NCBI GenBank assembly: GCA_964530625.1
Contig: CAZHAK010000013.1
Span: 3,473-67,472, forward strand
Origin: JABWCQ01 sp964530625
GTDB taxonomy: Bacteria > Electryoneota > RPQS01
Direction: 5' to 3'
DNA: 64,000 bases
The stretch's first letter is position 1. Each line of letters starts with the position of its first letter. Of this stretch, positions 7,584-15,677 are shown piece by piece. A model generated the notes under the pieces. It saw only the letters and a list, made by a program, of their open reading frames with translations, was not told the DNA's origin and ran no database searches. A program made the translations under genes and the position numbers.

Positions 7584-9226
7584 AAGCGATTATAAGCTCA
7601 CTCATTGCTGTGTTCTTCTTTGCGACTATTTCGGCAGGAGACGTGCTACGCGTTCCCTCTGTATTTTCCAGTATACAGGAAGCGTTTTCTATACTTGAGC
7701 ACGGCGACACAATATTGGTTGCACCCGGGGTGTATGTTGAAGCCTTGACCGCTCCCGCATCAGACTTTGTGATGCTAGGAGAAGTGGCGATTGACTCTTT
7801 TGCAGTAGAGTTCTCTGTGATAGATCCGACGGACTTACCCGGCTCTGATTCGCTGCGATGCTTGACACTGACGGGCGGGCGCGCGGAATTTCGCGACATT
7901 GTTTTCCGCAACCGCAGCGGAATGACTTCGGGGCGGGCGTCTTCAAATCCGGGCGGAGTAAGAGGTGATACGACGGTGGTTGAAGCGACCTTTGAACGAT
8001 GCATGTTTGATTCTGTGCATAGCGGAGTGTCTCGTATTGATCGAATCATGGTAAATCGGTGTAGATTCATTGGTTCCCGTGTCGGCGCTGTTTACACGGG
8101 CCTTTGGCGAGGCAGGTTGTTTGCAGACAGCACGTGGTTTGACGGCGCAACTTTAGGTCTTGTGACCGCAGGACGAGGAGGATTGATAAAGAATTGTCTA
8201 TTCACTCATAGGGGCGGTCATCAGATGCTGGTCGGACTTGGAGACAGTTTGCTCATAGAAAACTGCCACTTTTTGGGTCTTGATACGCTAAGTGTTCGAG
8301 CGATATTGATTCGACCACGATGCGGGTCGCACGTCCGGGATTGTTTGTTCGAGAATATTTTGTATGGCAGCACTGGAATTGTTGATATTGTCGACACTTG
8401 TTTCGGCCAGCCGAAGGGTTGGGATTGCGAATTGGAGTTTATCAACAACCGGTTTTTGCGTTGCGGTTCCACTCGGTGGAACACGAACTCAGGCGGCGAA
8501 ATGGTACATATTCGGTGCAGCGAATCAGGGCAGGGATTTATCGCGCTGCTTGACAGCAATATGATTGATTCAACGCAGGATGTCCGTGGCATGGCATCCG
8601 GCATCGTGCTGCGGGGGTCTGCCATTGTAAGAAATACGATTTTCGGCGACGGAGTTACGCGGACAAAGCCTCAGGTTGCCGTCTATGATCGATCGGTGCA
8701 CGATACGGCATACTTCCGCCACAATTCCTTTGGGCAGGAACCAGGCGGTATTGAATTCTTCATAGGCGGCACAGCGGTGATAGATGCGCGCGACAATTGG
8801 TGGGGACATGCGAGCGGGCCGTTTCATCCGCAGAACAATCCGAGCGGGCAGGGAGCGTATGTGGACGACGGGATTCGTTTCAATCCGTGGCTGCTTTCTG
8901 ACCCGGACACGGCGAACATAGACACGAATGAAGTCGCGGTTGACGATCGGACTCGTTTGACAGCGAGCGAGTTTGTAATGACTGCCTTCCCGAATCCGTT
9001 TAACGCGGTGACGACGTTGCAGATCGAGGTGGGGAGGATTGGAGATTACGAAGTTATCTTATATGACGTGACGGGAAGAGTTGCGGCGGAAGTTTTTACG
9101 GGGAGAATTGACCGGAGGCAGTCTGTGTCACTAAACGCGGACGGACTTTCGAGCGGGGTTTACTTCGCGCGGCTTAGTGGCAACGAGGGAACGCTCGCGG
9201 TTAGTAAGGTCTTATTGTTGAAGTGA
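7580..9226 (+). CDS. Right-handed beta-helix protein with T9SS sorting domain
   Basis: A protein of 548 residues. A signal peptide (residues 1-19) is followed by VPSVFSSIQEAFSILEHGDTI and LVAPGVYVEALT, typical of the first rungs of a parallel beta-helix. Repeated rungs continue to about residue 430, with a DNWWGHASGPFHPQNNPSGQG loop seen in many such proteins. The C-terminal 80 residues are a type IX secretion tail: AFPNPFNAVTTLQIEV, LYDVTGRV, SSGVYFARL and a final KVLLLK. It is therefore a predicted surface or secreted protein, perhaps binding or cleaving polysaccharide; no catalytic residues can be assigned. It is translationally coupled to the Cys-rich protein upstream. Confidence 0.9.
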   Translation: MKAIISSLIAVFFFATISAGDVLRVPSVFSSIQEAFSILEHGDTILVAPGVYVEALTAPASDFVMLGEVAIDSFAVEFSVIDPTDLPGSDSLRCLTLTGGRAEFRDIVFRNRSGMTSGRASSNPGGVRGDTTVVEATFERCMFDSVHSGVSRIDRIMVNRCRFIGSRVGAVYTGLWRGRLFADSTWFDGATLGLVTAGRGGLIKNCLFTHRGGHQMLVGLGDSLLIENCHFLGLDTLSVRAILIRPRCGSHVRDCLFENILYGSTGIVDIVDTCFGQPKGWDCELEFINNRFLRCGSTRWNTNSGGEMVHIRCSESGQGFIALLDSNMIDSTQDVRGMASGIVLRGSAIVRNTIFGDGVTRTKPQVAVYDRSVHDTAYFRHNSFGQEPGGIEFFIGGTAVIDARDNWWGHASGPFHPQNNPSGQGAYVDDGIRFNPWLLSDPDTANIDTNEVAVDDRTRLTASEFVMTAFPNPFNAVTTLQIEVGRIGDYEVILYDVTGRVAAEVFTGRIDRRQSVSLNADGLSSGVYFARLSGNEGTLAVSKVLLLK

Positions 9227-9244
9227 CTCGATTGCGCTCAAATG

Positions 9245-9314
9245 CTTGACCCCCTTTTATCCCCCCGGAGGACCGGGGGGAAATCAAAAAAGGCAGCCTT
9301 GCGGCTGCCTTTTT
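9245..9314. repeat. 70-bp double-hairpin element, copy 1
   Basis: The element starts CTTGACCC, contains a GC stem CCCCCCGG-AGGA-CCGGGGGG (9261-9280) and ends in a bidirectional terminator (9287-9314). A second copy with the same order lies at 10375-10445. Identical layout and loops suggest duplication of a mobile or dispersed terminator element. Confidence 0.85.
9287..9314. terminator. Bidirectional intrinsic terminator between convergent genes
   Basis: AAAAAGGCAGCC-TTGC-GGCTGCCTTTTT is a perfect 12-bp stem with a four-base loop and A/T tails on both sides. It would stop the beta-helix cargo gene (plus) and the secreted repeat protein (minus). Confidence 0.9.
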
Positions 9315-9335
9315 GAGTAAGAATTGTCTTGTGGC

Positions 9336-10295
9336 TTAGGGGAAACCCACAGTTGCGATATCGTACGTCCATGCGCCGTTGTCGTGCGGGCGGTTTATGA
9401 TGTAGTACGCATACTCCGGATAACAAGTGTCGAGCGTGCCTCGCCAGTTGCCGTTTGGCAGAATAAACGCGCTTCTGCCGGATATTTGTTCAACAACCAT
9501 ATCCGCAGACGTGAACGTACCACGACGCAGTCCGCATGTTTCCAATCCCATGAGTCCCACGTGGTGAGCGTCCACGATCGGAAATCCAATTGGCGTCGCG
9601 GCTTGAACCCCGCTCGCAATTGACACGGTCCCCGCAGGCGCGTAGCCACTTTGCGCGCAACCTGTGATAATCGGTGGCGGAGAGTCATGAATTGAGGCGA
9701 AGAAAAACGCTTGACCCAAGGCCATCGCCGAAGTAGTTTCCAGAGAGCCTGTCCAGTTTCCTGCGGGAGCCACTCGATAGGCAAAGGCTCCGCCGTTTTG
9801 CGTGACGACACGATCTGCTGTGGTGAAGCCGCCCGGCATCGCTTGATTTCGAATGATACTCGATGGTTGGGTTGTGATGTCGGCTGAGAAGCTTGAACAA
9901 GCAGAGGAGCCAGTCACGCGGTATTCCAATTTTCCCAAGGCGAACGGGACGGATTTCGCCCTTCCTTCAGGAAATTGGAAGTCGCGCAAGTAATAGCAGC
10001 CAACCGTATCGCTGGATTCAATGACCTCATTGTTGGCATCCAGAGCTACGACATAGAAGAATTCGCGACCGGGCAGCGAAGGTCTGGAGTGTGTGGACGA
10101 CAGCCCGCTCACCAAGTTTGCAAAGACGTAGCTGCCAATGAACGCGGGGCTATTGTAAACGGCATACTGCTCCGCCTCGGGGACTGCCTGCCAGCATAAC
10201 TCAAACTGCTCGGAGCCATAGGGGACTTCCACGCCGACGGGAAAAGCATAGCTTGGCAAAGTATAGACTGTTATCGCAAGCAGAAGGGTACGCAT
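9336..10295 (-). CDS. Secreted protein with fibronectin-like and duplicated C-terminal modules
   Basis: A protein of 319 residues starting MRTLLLAITVYTLPSYAFPV; ATG 10295 has GGAGGT just upstream. An extended frame further upstream is rejected because it lacks a signal peptide and ribosome site. The N-terminal domain resembles a fibronectin type III module (FELCWQAVPEAEQYAVY ... EFFYVVALDANNEV). Two related segments follow: one with GFTTADRVVTQNGGAFAYR and GNWTGSLETT, the other with TFTSADMVVEQISGRSAF and GNWRGTLDT, which look like an internal duplication. No T9SS tail and no lipobox are present, so periplasmic or another export fate is possible. Function unknown. Confidence 0.82.
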   Translation of the reverse strand: MRTLLLAITVYTLPSYAFPVGVEVPYGSEQFELCWQAVPEAEQYAVYNSPAFIGSYVFANLVSGLSSTHSRPSLPGREFFYVVALDANNEVIESSDTVGCYYLRDFQFPEGRAKSVPFALGKLEYRVTGSSACSSFSADITTQPSSIIRNQAMPGGFTTADRVVTQNGGAFAYRVAPAGNWTGSLETTSAMALGQAFFFASIHDSPPPIITGCAQSGYAPAGTVSIASGVQAATPIGFPIVDAHHVGLMGLETCGLRRGTFTSADMVVEQISGRSAFILPNGNWRGTLDTCYPEYAYYIINRPHDNGAWTYDIATVGFP

Positions 10296-10374
10296 AACAC
10301 CTCCACGAAACTTATATGGGTATAAGTTACAGCGGGGAATGGGGAAAGTCAAGAGAATCTTGTGCACCTTGAAA

Positions 10375-10445
10375 CTTGACCCTATTATCCCCCCGGAAGA
10401 CCGGGGGAAAATGACAAAAGAGGCAGCCTTGTGGCTGCCTCTTTT
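10375..10445. repeat. 70-bp double-hairpin element, copy 2
   Basis: Same architecture as the copy at 9245-9314: CTTGACCC, then a CCCCCGG-AAGA-CCGGGGG stem, then a terminator stem. It differs by small substitutions and a few indels. The two copies flank the 9336-10295 gene in direct orientation. Confidence 0.85.
10416..10445 (-). terminator. Intrinsic terminator of the NtrC-type regulator
   Basis: AAAAGAGGCAGCC-TTGT-GGCTGCCTCTTTT is a perfect 13-bp stem with a four-base loop, ending directly at the stop codon of the regulator on the minus strand. Confidence 0.9.
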
Positions 10446-11999
10446 CTAATCGTTTTCGGGGTGTAGGTCCACACCCAGTTCTTTGGCTTTTTTCCAGAGT
10501 GTTGTTCTGTCAATTTGCAGCATTCTAGCGGCTTTAATGACATGGCCGTTGGCGGCGAGCATGGCATTTTCGATGAACTGTCTCTCGAAATTGCGGACGG
10601 CGGTTTTCAATGGCCCGAGTGTGAAGAGATTTTCGGGAGTCGCAGTGTCAGTCTGCTGATTCGACGTGGCGCTCGCGGTGTTGACCGGATAGCCTAAGGT
10701 CGCCGGGGTGAAGCTGGTGTTCTCCGTGGTTCCGATGTTCTGTTTCAGGAATTGCAACGTGCCAGAAGTAATCATGGTGGTGTTGCAGGCGAGAATGGCG
10801 CGCTCGATAACATTTTCGAGTTCGCGGACATTGCCGGGCCACGGATGTGTAAGCATCATCGCCATCGCGTCATCGGTCATCGTGAACGTGCCCTTTTGCA
10901 GACGGCCGCCGATTTTGTCGAGGAAGTGCGCGCAGAGCATCGGGATATCTTCTTTGCGCTCCCGCAGCGGCGGAATCGTGATAGGCACGACATTCAGGCG
11001 ATAATAGAGATCCATACGGAAGCGGCCTTCCTGAATCATCCGTTCGAGGTCGCGGTTGGTGGCCGTGACGACGCGAATGTTGACCGGAATTTTCTTATTG
11101 CCGCCCAGCCGCTCGATTTCGCGATCCTGAAGCACGTTCAGGAGCTTGACCTGAGTGGAGAGCGATAGTTCACCGATTTCGTCCAGGAAAATCGTTCCGC
11201 CGTTGGCCGCTTCAAATTTACCGATGCGGGTTTGCTTGGCATCGGTGAAGGCTCCCTTTTCGTGCCCGAAGAGTTCGGATTCGAGCAAGGTTTCGGGCAG
11301 CGCCGCGCAATTGACTTTGATGAACGGCTTATCGACGCGCGGTCCCTCAAAGTGCAAGGCACGGGCGACAAGTTCTTTACCCGCGCCGGTTTCGGCACGG
11401 ATGAGAACGGTGGTATCCACGGTCGCCACGTCGCGGATTGCGTCAAAGACTTTGTGCATGATGGCAGAGCGTCCCACTAAGCCACCTAGCTTATGATCCC
11501 CGCCGAGCCGACGCTTCAGTTTTTCGACTTCGCCGACGAGGCGAAGGTTTGAGAGCGCGGCATCTACAGTACGCGCGAGGAGCCGTGGCTCCATCGGCTG
11601 TGTGACATAATTGGTGGCACCATTTTCCATTGCTTCGACGATCCGTTCGGAGTTATCATTCTCCGAATAGATCACCACAGGCAGGCGTAAGTGCCGCGCG
11701 CGGATATCGCCGATCAGCGATATCCCCGAGGCGCCTTTGAGGTCCACGTCACAGAGGACCACGTCCACAGTTTCAGTTTCGAGCCGGTTCAACACGTTAC
11801 TTGGGTTTGTCTCGTGTAGCACCCGGTATCCGCCTTCACCATTCAGGGAGCGCGTGACGCGCTCGATGGCGGCGGATTTTTCATCAACGATCAAAAGCGT
11901 TGGTTCAGGCATCGTGGGGGTCTCCCGTTTCCATAATCCATTCGTTAGCACCCATAGAACATCCATACCCTCGGCAAAAGTTGGGCCGAGCTGATTCAT
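10446..11999 (-). CDS. NtrC-family sigma-54 activator with atypical receiver
   Basis: A protein of 517 residues (ATG 11999, with AGGAGG 5 bases upstream); a start at 11912 giving MPEPTLLIVD is the alternative. Domains: receiver (about 30-155) with phospho-Asp D84, Ser at the Thr/Ser switch and Gln134 in place of the conserved Lys (VTQP instead of TKP); AAA+ domain (about 174-410) with Walker A AETGAGKE, GAFTDA instead of GAFTGA for sigma-54 contact, and Walker B IFLDEIGE; and a C-terminal Fis-type HTH (NGHVIKAARMLQIDRTTLWK). It should activate sigma-54 promoters. The altered receiver may respond to something other than phosphorylation. No partner kinase lies nearby. Confidence 0.92.
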   Translation of the reverse strand: MNQLGPTFAEGMDVLWVLTNGLWKRETPTMPEPTLLIVDEKSAAIERVTRSLNGEGGYRVLHETNPSNVLNRLETETVDVVLCDVDLKGASGISLIGDIRARHLRLPVVIYSENDNSERIVEAMENGATNYVTQPMEPRLLARTVDAALSNLRLVGEVEKLKRRLGGDHKLGGLVGRSAIMHKVFDAIRDVATVDTTVLIRAETGAGKELVARALHFEGPRVDKPFIKVNCAALPETLLESELFGHEKGAFTDAKQTRIGKFEAANGGTIFLDEIGELSLSTQVKLLNVLQDREIERLGGNKKIPVNIRVVTATNRDLERMIQEGRFRMDLYYRLNVVPITIPPLRERKEDIPMLCAHFLDKIGGRLQKGTFTMTDDAMAMMLTHPWPGNVRELENVIERAILACNTTMITSGTLQFLKQNIGTTENTSFTPATLGYPVNTASATSNQQTDTATPENLFTLGPLKTAVRNFERQFIENAMLAANGHVIKAARMLQIDRTTLWKKAKELGVDLHPEND

Positions 12000-12066
12000 C
12001 GCAACCTCCTTGTTCATCCATTACAACATCGGGAAACACCCGAGAATTACACTTACTATCCTCCCT

Positions 12067-12095
12067 GAAATACTGAGTTAGGGACAACTTGTCAA
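12067..12095 (-). promoter_or_regulatory. Sigma-70-type promoter of the NtrC-type regulator
   Basis: On the minus strand TTGACA (12095-12090), a 17-base spacer, then TATTTC (12072-12067). The predicted start is near 12060, about 60 nt before the start codon. Confidence 0.6.
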
Positions 12096-12185
12096 CATAA
12101 CAGTTTGCAGAGCATAGGCCAAAGAGTCAAGAGCTCTGACCCATAATTGTAGAAAAGTGGCGACCGGAGATTTGGACCTGGAAAT

Positions 12186-12214
12186 TTGACAATCCAGCAA
12201 GCGTCTGGTATATT
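12186..12214 (+). promoter_or_regulatory. Sigma-70-type promoter of dapA-dapB
   Basis: TTGACA (12186-12191), a 17-base spacer and TATATT (12209-12214). Transcription would start near 12221, giving a leader of about 64 nt. I recognise no lysine riboswitch in so short a leader. Confidence 0.75.
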
Positions 12215-12284
12215 CTAATTCGGGAATTTTGCGCATGTTGCGAAGTTGCGACAGGCGATAATCGTACACAAACTCCATAACAAT

Positions 12285-13172
12285 ATGAACTTCTACTCAG
12301 GATTGTGGATAGCGGTGGTGACACCGTTCAAAAATGGGCTGATTGATGAGGCCTCCCTGCAAAATTTGGTCAGTGATCTTGCGAATCGCGGTGTGGATGG
12401 TTTTGTGCCGTTGGGCACGACGGGGGAAGCTTCATGCCTCTCTTCGGACGAGCGGCGGCGGGTGATTCAGCTTGTGCTGGAAGCGGCCAAGGGCTGTAAG
12501 GTGGCACCGGGCTGTGGAACGAACGCTACGGCTCAGACGATAGAATTTGTGAATGAGGCGAAAAAGCTCGGCGCACAGGGGGCGATGGTCATCACGCCAT
12601 ATTACAACAAGCCGACTCAGGAAGGGCTGTTTGCCCACTTTGAGGCGGTGCATAACGCAACGGAATTGCCGCTCTTGCTCTACAATGTGCCGGGCCGGAC
12701 GAGTGTAAATATGCTTCCGGCGACGGTGGAGAAGCTCTCAGACTTGCCGAGAATTACCTCGATTAAGGAAGCCTCGGGGAACTTGGAGCAAATCAGTGAA
12801 GTGGCGGCGCGGGTTGAGGGCCGGATGACGGTGCTGTCGGGCGACGACGGATTGACTTTACCGATCATGGCGGTGGGCGGGGTCGGGGTGGTCTCGGTGG
12901 CGGGGCATGTTTGCCCGGATTTGCTGAAGGGTATCATCGAAGCTTACGATCGCCGGGATACGCACTCCGCGCTGTTGCTGCATCAGACCTTGGCTCCGAT
13001 TGTAAAAGCAATGTTCCTTGAGACGAATCCCGCTCCGGTGAAATATGCGCTGTCGGCGATGGGCAAGATGGCTAATGAATTCAGGTTGCCAATGGTGCCG
13101 GTCAGGAAAGAGACGGAAGGAAAAATCCGCGTGGCGATTGCCGCGTATCTGGAGAGTTTGAATGTCGCATGA
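12285..13172 (+). CDS. dapA: 4-hydroxy-tetrahydrodipicolinate synthase
   Basis: A protein of 295 residues. DapA condenses pyruvate with aspartate semialdehyde, the first committed step to diaminopimelate and lysine. Visible signatures: AVVTPF near the start, VPLGTTGEA, MVITPYYNKPTQEGL with the catalytic Tyr, YNVPGRT, and SIKEASGN with the Schiff-base Lys. The ATG at 12285 fits the family start; an upstream TTG frame overlaps the promoter leader. The stop overlaps the dapB start by 11 bases, so the two are coupled. Cytoplasmic. Confidence 0.96.
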   Translation: MNFYSGLWIAVVTPFKNGLIDEASLQNLVSDLANRGVDGFVPLGTTGEASCLSSDERRRVIQLVLEAAKGCKVAPGCGTNATAQTIEFVNEAKKLGAQGAMVITPYYNKPTQEGLFAHFEAVHNATELPLLLYNVPGRTSVNMLPATVEKLSDLPRITSIKEASGNLEQISEVAARVEGRMTVLSGDDGLTLPIMAVGGVGVVSVAGHVCPDLLKGIIEAYDRRDTHSALLLHQTLAPIVKAMFLETNPAPVKYALSAMGKMANEFRLPMVPVRKETEGKIRVAIAAYLESLNVA

Positions 13173-13878
13173 ACCGATACACGCGGCGTTGTTCGGCGCG
13201 GCGGGCCGAATGGGGCGGGTGATTTTGCACGAGACCCGGCAAAGCGGACGCATCAAGATTACGCACGCTTTTGATCCGGCGGGCGCGGGGCAATACTTTG
13301 ATGACTTGCTGATTCAGCCGAATTGTTACGGGGTGCGGGATCATCTTGACGTGGCGATTGATTTTTCGCTGGCGGACGCGGTGGCGGACAACGTGAATTG
13401 CTGTCGGCAGGCGAAGGTAAATTATGTGTGCGGAGTGACGGCGCTTTCTGAGGCTACTCACAAGGCTTTGCGAGACGCTTCAAAAGATATTGCCGTGCTT
13501 CATGCGCCGAATATGTCGCCGGGGATGAATGTGTTGTTTGCGCTGGTAGCTGAAGCGGCGGCGGCTCTGCCGGGATATAAGGCGTATTTGCGCGAATCGC
13601 ATCATACGAAAAAGCTTGATGCTCCGTCAGGTACGGCGGTGCGGATTGCGGAGATCATTGAAGACACGATTGGGACAAAGCCGGAAGTATTTTCGCAGCG
13701 TGTCGGTGACGTGGTGGGCGAACATACGCTGGTATTAGGCGGACATGGAGAAAGACTGGAGATTACTCATCGCGCGGATTCGCGGGCGGTGTTTGCGCAT
13801 GGGGCTTTGCGCGCGGCGGAGTGGCTGGCGGGGCAGCCTGCGGGATTTTATGGGATGGGGGATGTATTGGGGATTTAG
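13162..13878 (+). CDS. dapB: 4-hydroxy-tetrahydrodipicolinate reductase
   Basis: A protein of 238 residues. It reduces the DapA product with NAD(P)H. The nucleotide-binding loop is LFGAAGRMGRVI, the substrate region is ESHHTKKLDAPSGTA with the catalytic His-His and Lys, and SPGMNVLF lies at the domain boundary. The family commonly has about 240-270 residues, so this is slightly short but complete. It is encoded directly after dapA. The next genes are secreted T9SS cargos rather than lysine genes; aspartokinase follows only at 21787. Confidence 0.94.
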   Translation: MSHEPIHAALFGAAGRMGRVILHETRQSGRIKITHAFDPAGAGQYFDDLLIQPNCYGVRDHLDVAIDFSLADAVADNVNCCRQAKVNYVCGVTALSEATHKALRDASKDIAVLHAPNMSPGMNVLFALVAEAAAALPGYKAYLRESHHTKKLDAPSGTAVRIAEIIEDTIGTKPEVFSQRVGDVVGEHTLVLGGHGERLEITHRADSRAVFAHGALRAAEWLAGQPAGFYGMGDVLGI

Positions 13879-13962
13879 TCAGCGCAGGCGCTGGACCCAG
13901 TGCGCTGGCGTGTGCGCTTTGAAATAATCGGCGGAACTACTCTTGAGAACATGGAGGTAAAC

Positions 13963-15669
13963 ATGTTAGCTCGTATTTTTGGGTTTATTTTGTGTTGTAT
14001 GGCCGCGATGGCCGATCCGGTGACTCCGGATATGATTTGGTCGCACTCGCGAGATGCTGGTGCAAGCGATTACTATATCAGCGCATGTGTCGCGCCCAAT
14101 TCGGACCCTTGTTTGATTGGATATAACGAGGTCAGTTTTCCAGATTCAATCACCGCGACTCGGCTATCCCGAAATGGAGAACTAATTTGGCAGCGAAGCT
14201 ATCACAATACGGCCGACCGTCTAAGTATATTTTCGGCTGTTACCCACAACGATGAGTTCTGGATTTGCGGAGTGAACGGGATATCTTATGGTTCATCCGA
14301 TGCCTTCATAATGCGAATATCCGCGCAAGGCGATAGCCTCGGTTTTCAGACCACTGGGGACAGCCTATATGAATTTAGAGGATTTGTATCGGAGGGCCAC
14401 GGCAGCAACCCTGTTCTGGCGCGATCAGTTGCTGTTGATTTCGACGGTGAATGGCAGTATCGCACCGCGATTTCATTTCTAGATAGTTCGGGGCGCCCAG
14501 TTTCTACTGGATACATAGATTCCCCCCATAGTGAGTTTATCAGAGATTTCAAGACTGTACCCGATGGGTTTTTGCTCGCGACCTTCGGTGAACCGCCGGG
14601 CGATTGCGTAGCACACTTGGTAAAACTTGACACTAACGGCGAATTGATGTGGCGCTCGAATTTTTCCGTCCCAGGTTGCCGCGAGCAATTCATGTCATCA
14701 ATTCAAACTCGTGATAGTGGATATCTTGCATGCGGTGGGCATAGTCCGAACGGTCAGGTATTTTTTCAGGGCTTACTCGTGAAGTTTTCGCCGGACGGAG
14801 ACAGCTTGTGGTCGCAAACTTATGGCGGACCCGATCTTGACTTCTTCGACAGCGTGTATGATACTGATAGTGGAATAGTTGCAACGGGAGTATATAGTAT
14901 CTCTGAAGCAACGACGTCATTTTGGTTGATTCGTGTTGACGAGAACGGAGACAGCTTAACTTCAGACATTTCGACATCCACGGACTATCTCCCGTCGCGA
15001 GGAATTATGGTAGACTCCACTATACTTTTGTACGGAAGGAGGGACTCTAAGTCTTTTGCCGCATTATTAGGGTTTGCTCCAGTCTTCGTTGCACCGCCGT
15101 ACCTCTTGTTTCCCCCAACCGTGGTTGGCGATACGTCTCAACTTGTTTTCACATTCACCAACACTGGATCAAACACGCTAAGGCTCGATGGGATAATAAG
15201 CTCACCTGCCTATTTTTCAGATTTTGAGGGTCCTGTAGATGTCGTGATAGGTGATTCATTTGCTGTAAATCTATTCTTCACTCCTACTGTTTCAGGATTC
15301 ACAAGAGATTCAGTTTGGGTTGAAAGTAACTTGCCGCGACGTGCGCTCGCCTGTCGAGGCAATGGAATTCTGTTTGAAACCGTAGAGGACGGTACGTTTT
15401 TGCCGCAAAGTTTCTCGCTTCAGCCTCCTTTTCCTAACCCGTTCAACGCGACGACAACTCTTGAATATGAGTTGCCTAAGGCTGCGCGGGTATCGCTGAA
15501 TGTGTATGATGTGCGGGGCAGAGTAGTTGAAACGTTGTTGGACGAGGTGGCGAATGCGGGCGTTAACCGGGTGAATTGGGCATGTCCGGAATGCGCGACG
15601 GGGTTGTATTTTTTGCGGATGGTCGCGGGGGAATATGTTTCTACTCAGAAAGTCTTGCTGCTCAAGTGA
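13963..15669 (+). CDS. T9SS cargo, propeller-like repeats plus HYDIN/ASPM-like domain (paralogue 1)
   Basis: A protein of 568 residues. The ATG at 13963 follows GGAGGT and begins a signal peptide (MLARIFGFILCCMAAMA). Residues about 20-390 contain repeats of the type SPDGDSLWSQTYGG...DSGIVATG, common in secreted FCB proteins and likely beta-propeller blades. A choice-of-anchor-D/HYDIN-like domain follows (VVGDTSQLVFTFTNTGSNTL). The tail is a T9SS sorting domain (PFPNPFNATTTLEYEL ... CATGLYFLRM ... KVLLLK) with an unusual CPEC in its last third. It is first of four tandem paralogues between dapB and lysC. Extracellular function unknown. Confidence 0.88.
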   Translation: MLARIFGFILCCMAAMADPVTPDMIWSHSRDAGASDYYISACVAPNSDPCLIGYNEVSFPDSITATRLSRNGELIWQRSYHNTADRLSIFSAVTHNDEFWICGVNGISYGSSDAFIMRISAQGDSLGFQTTGDSLYEFRGFVSEGHGSNPVLARSVAVDFDGEWQYRTAISFLDSSGRPVSTGYIDSPHSEFIRDFKTVPDGFLLATFGEPPGDCVAHLVKLDTNGELMWRSNFSVPGCREQFMSSIQTRDSGYLACGGHSPNGQVFFQGLLVKFSPDGDSLWSQTYGGPDLDFFDSVYDTDSGIVATGVYSISEATTSFWLIRVDENGDSLTSDISTSTDYLPSRGIMVDSTILLYGRRDSKSFAALLGFAPVFVAPPYLLFPPTVVGDTSQLVFTFTNTGSNTLRLDGIISSPAYFSDFEGPVDVVIGDSFAVNLFFTPTVSGFTRDSVWVESNLPRRALACRGNGILFETVEDGTFLPQSFSLQPPFPNPFNATTTLEYELPKAARVSLNVYDVRGRVVETLLDEVANAGVNRVNWACPECATGLYFLRMVAGEYVSTQKVLLLK

Positions 15670-15677
15670 GGTGCTTC

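Noticed and set aside
10752..11168. Plus-strand ORF antisense to the NtrC-type regulator
   Set aside because: A shadow frame of the strongly conserved AAA+ domain.
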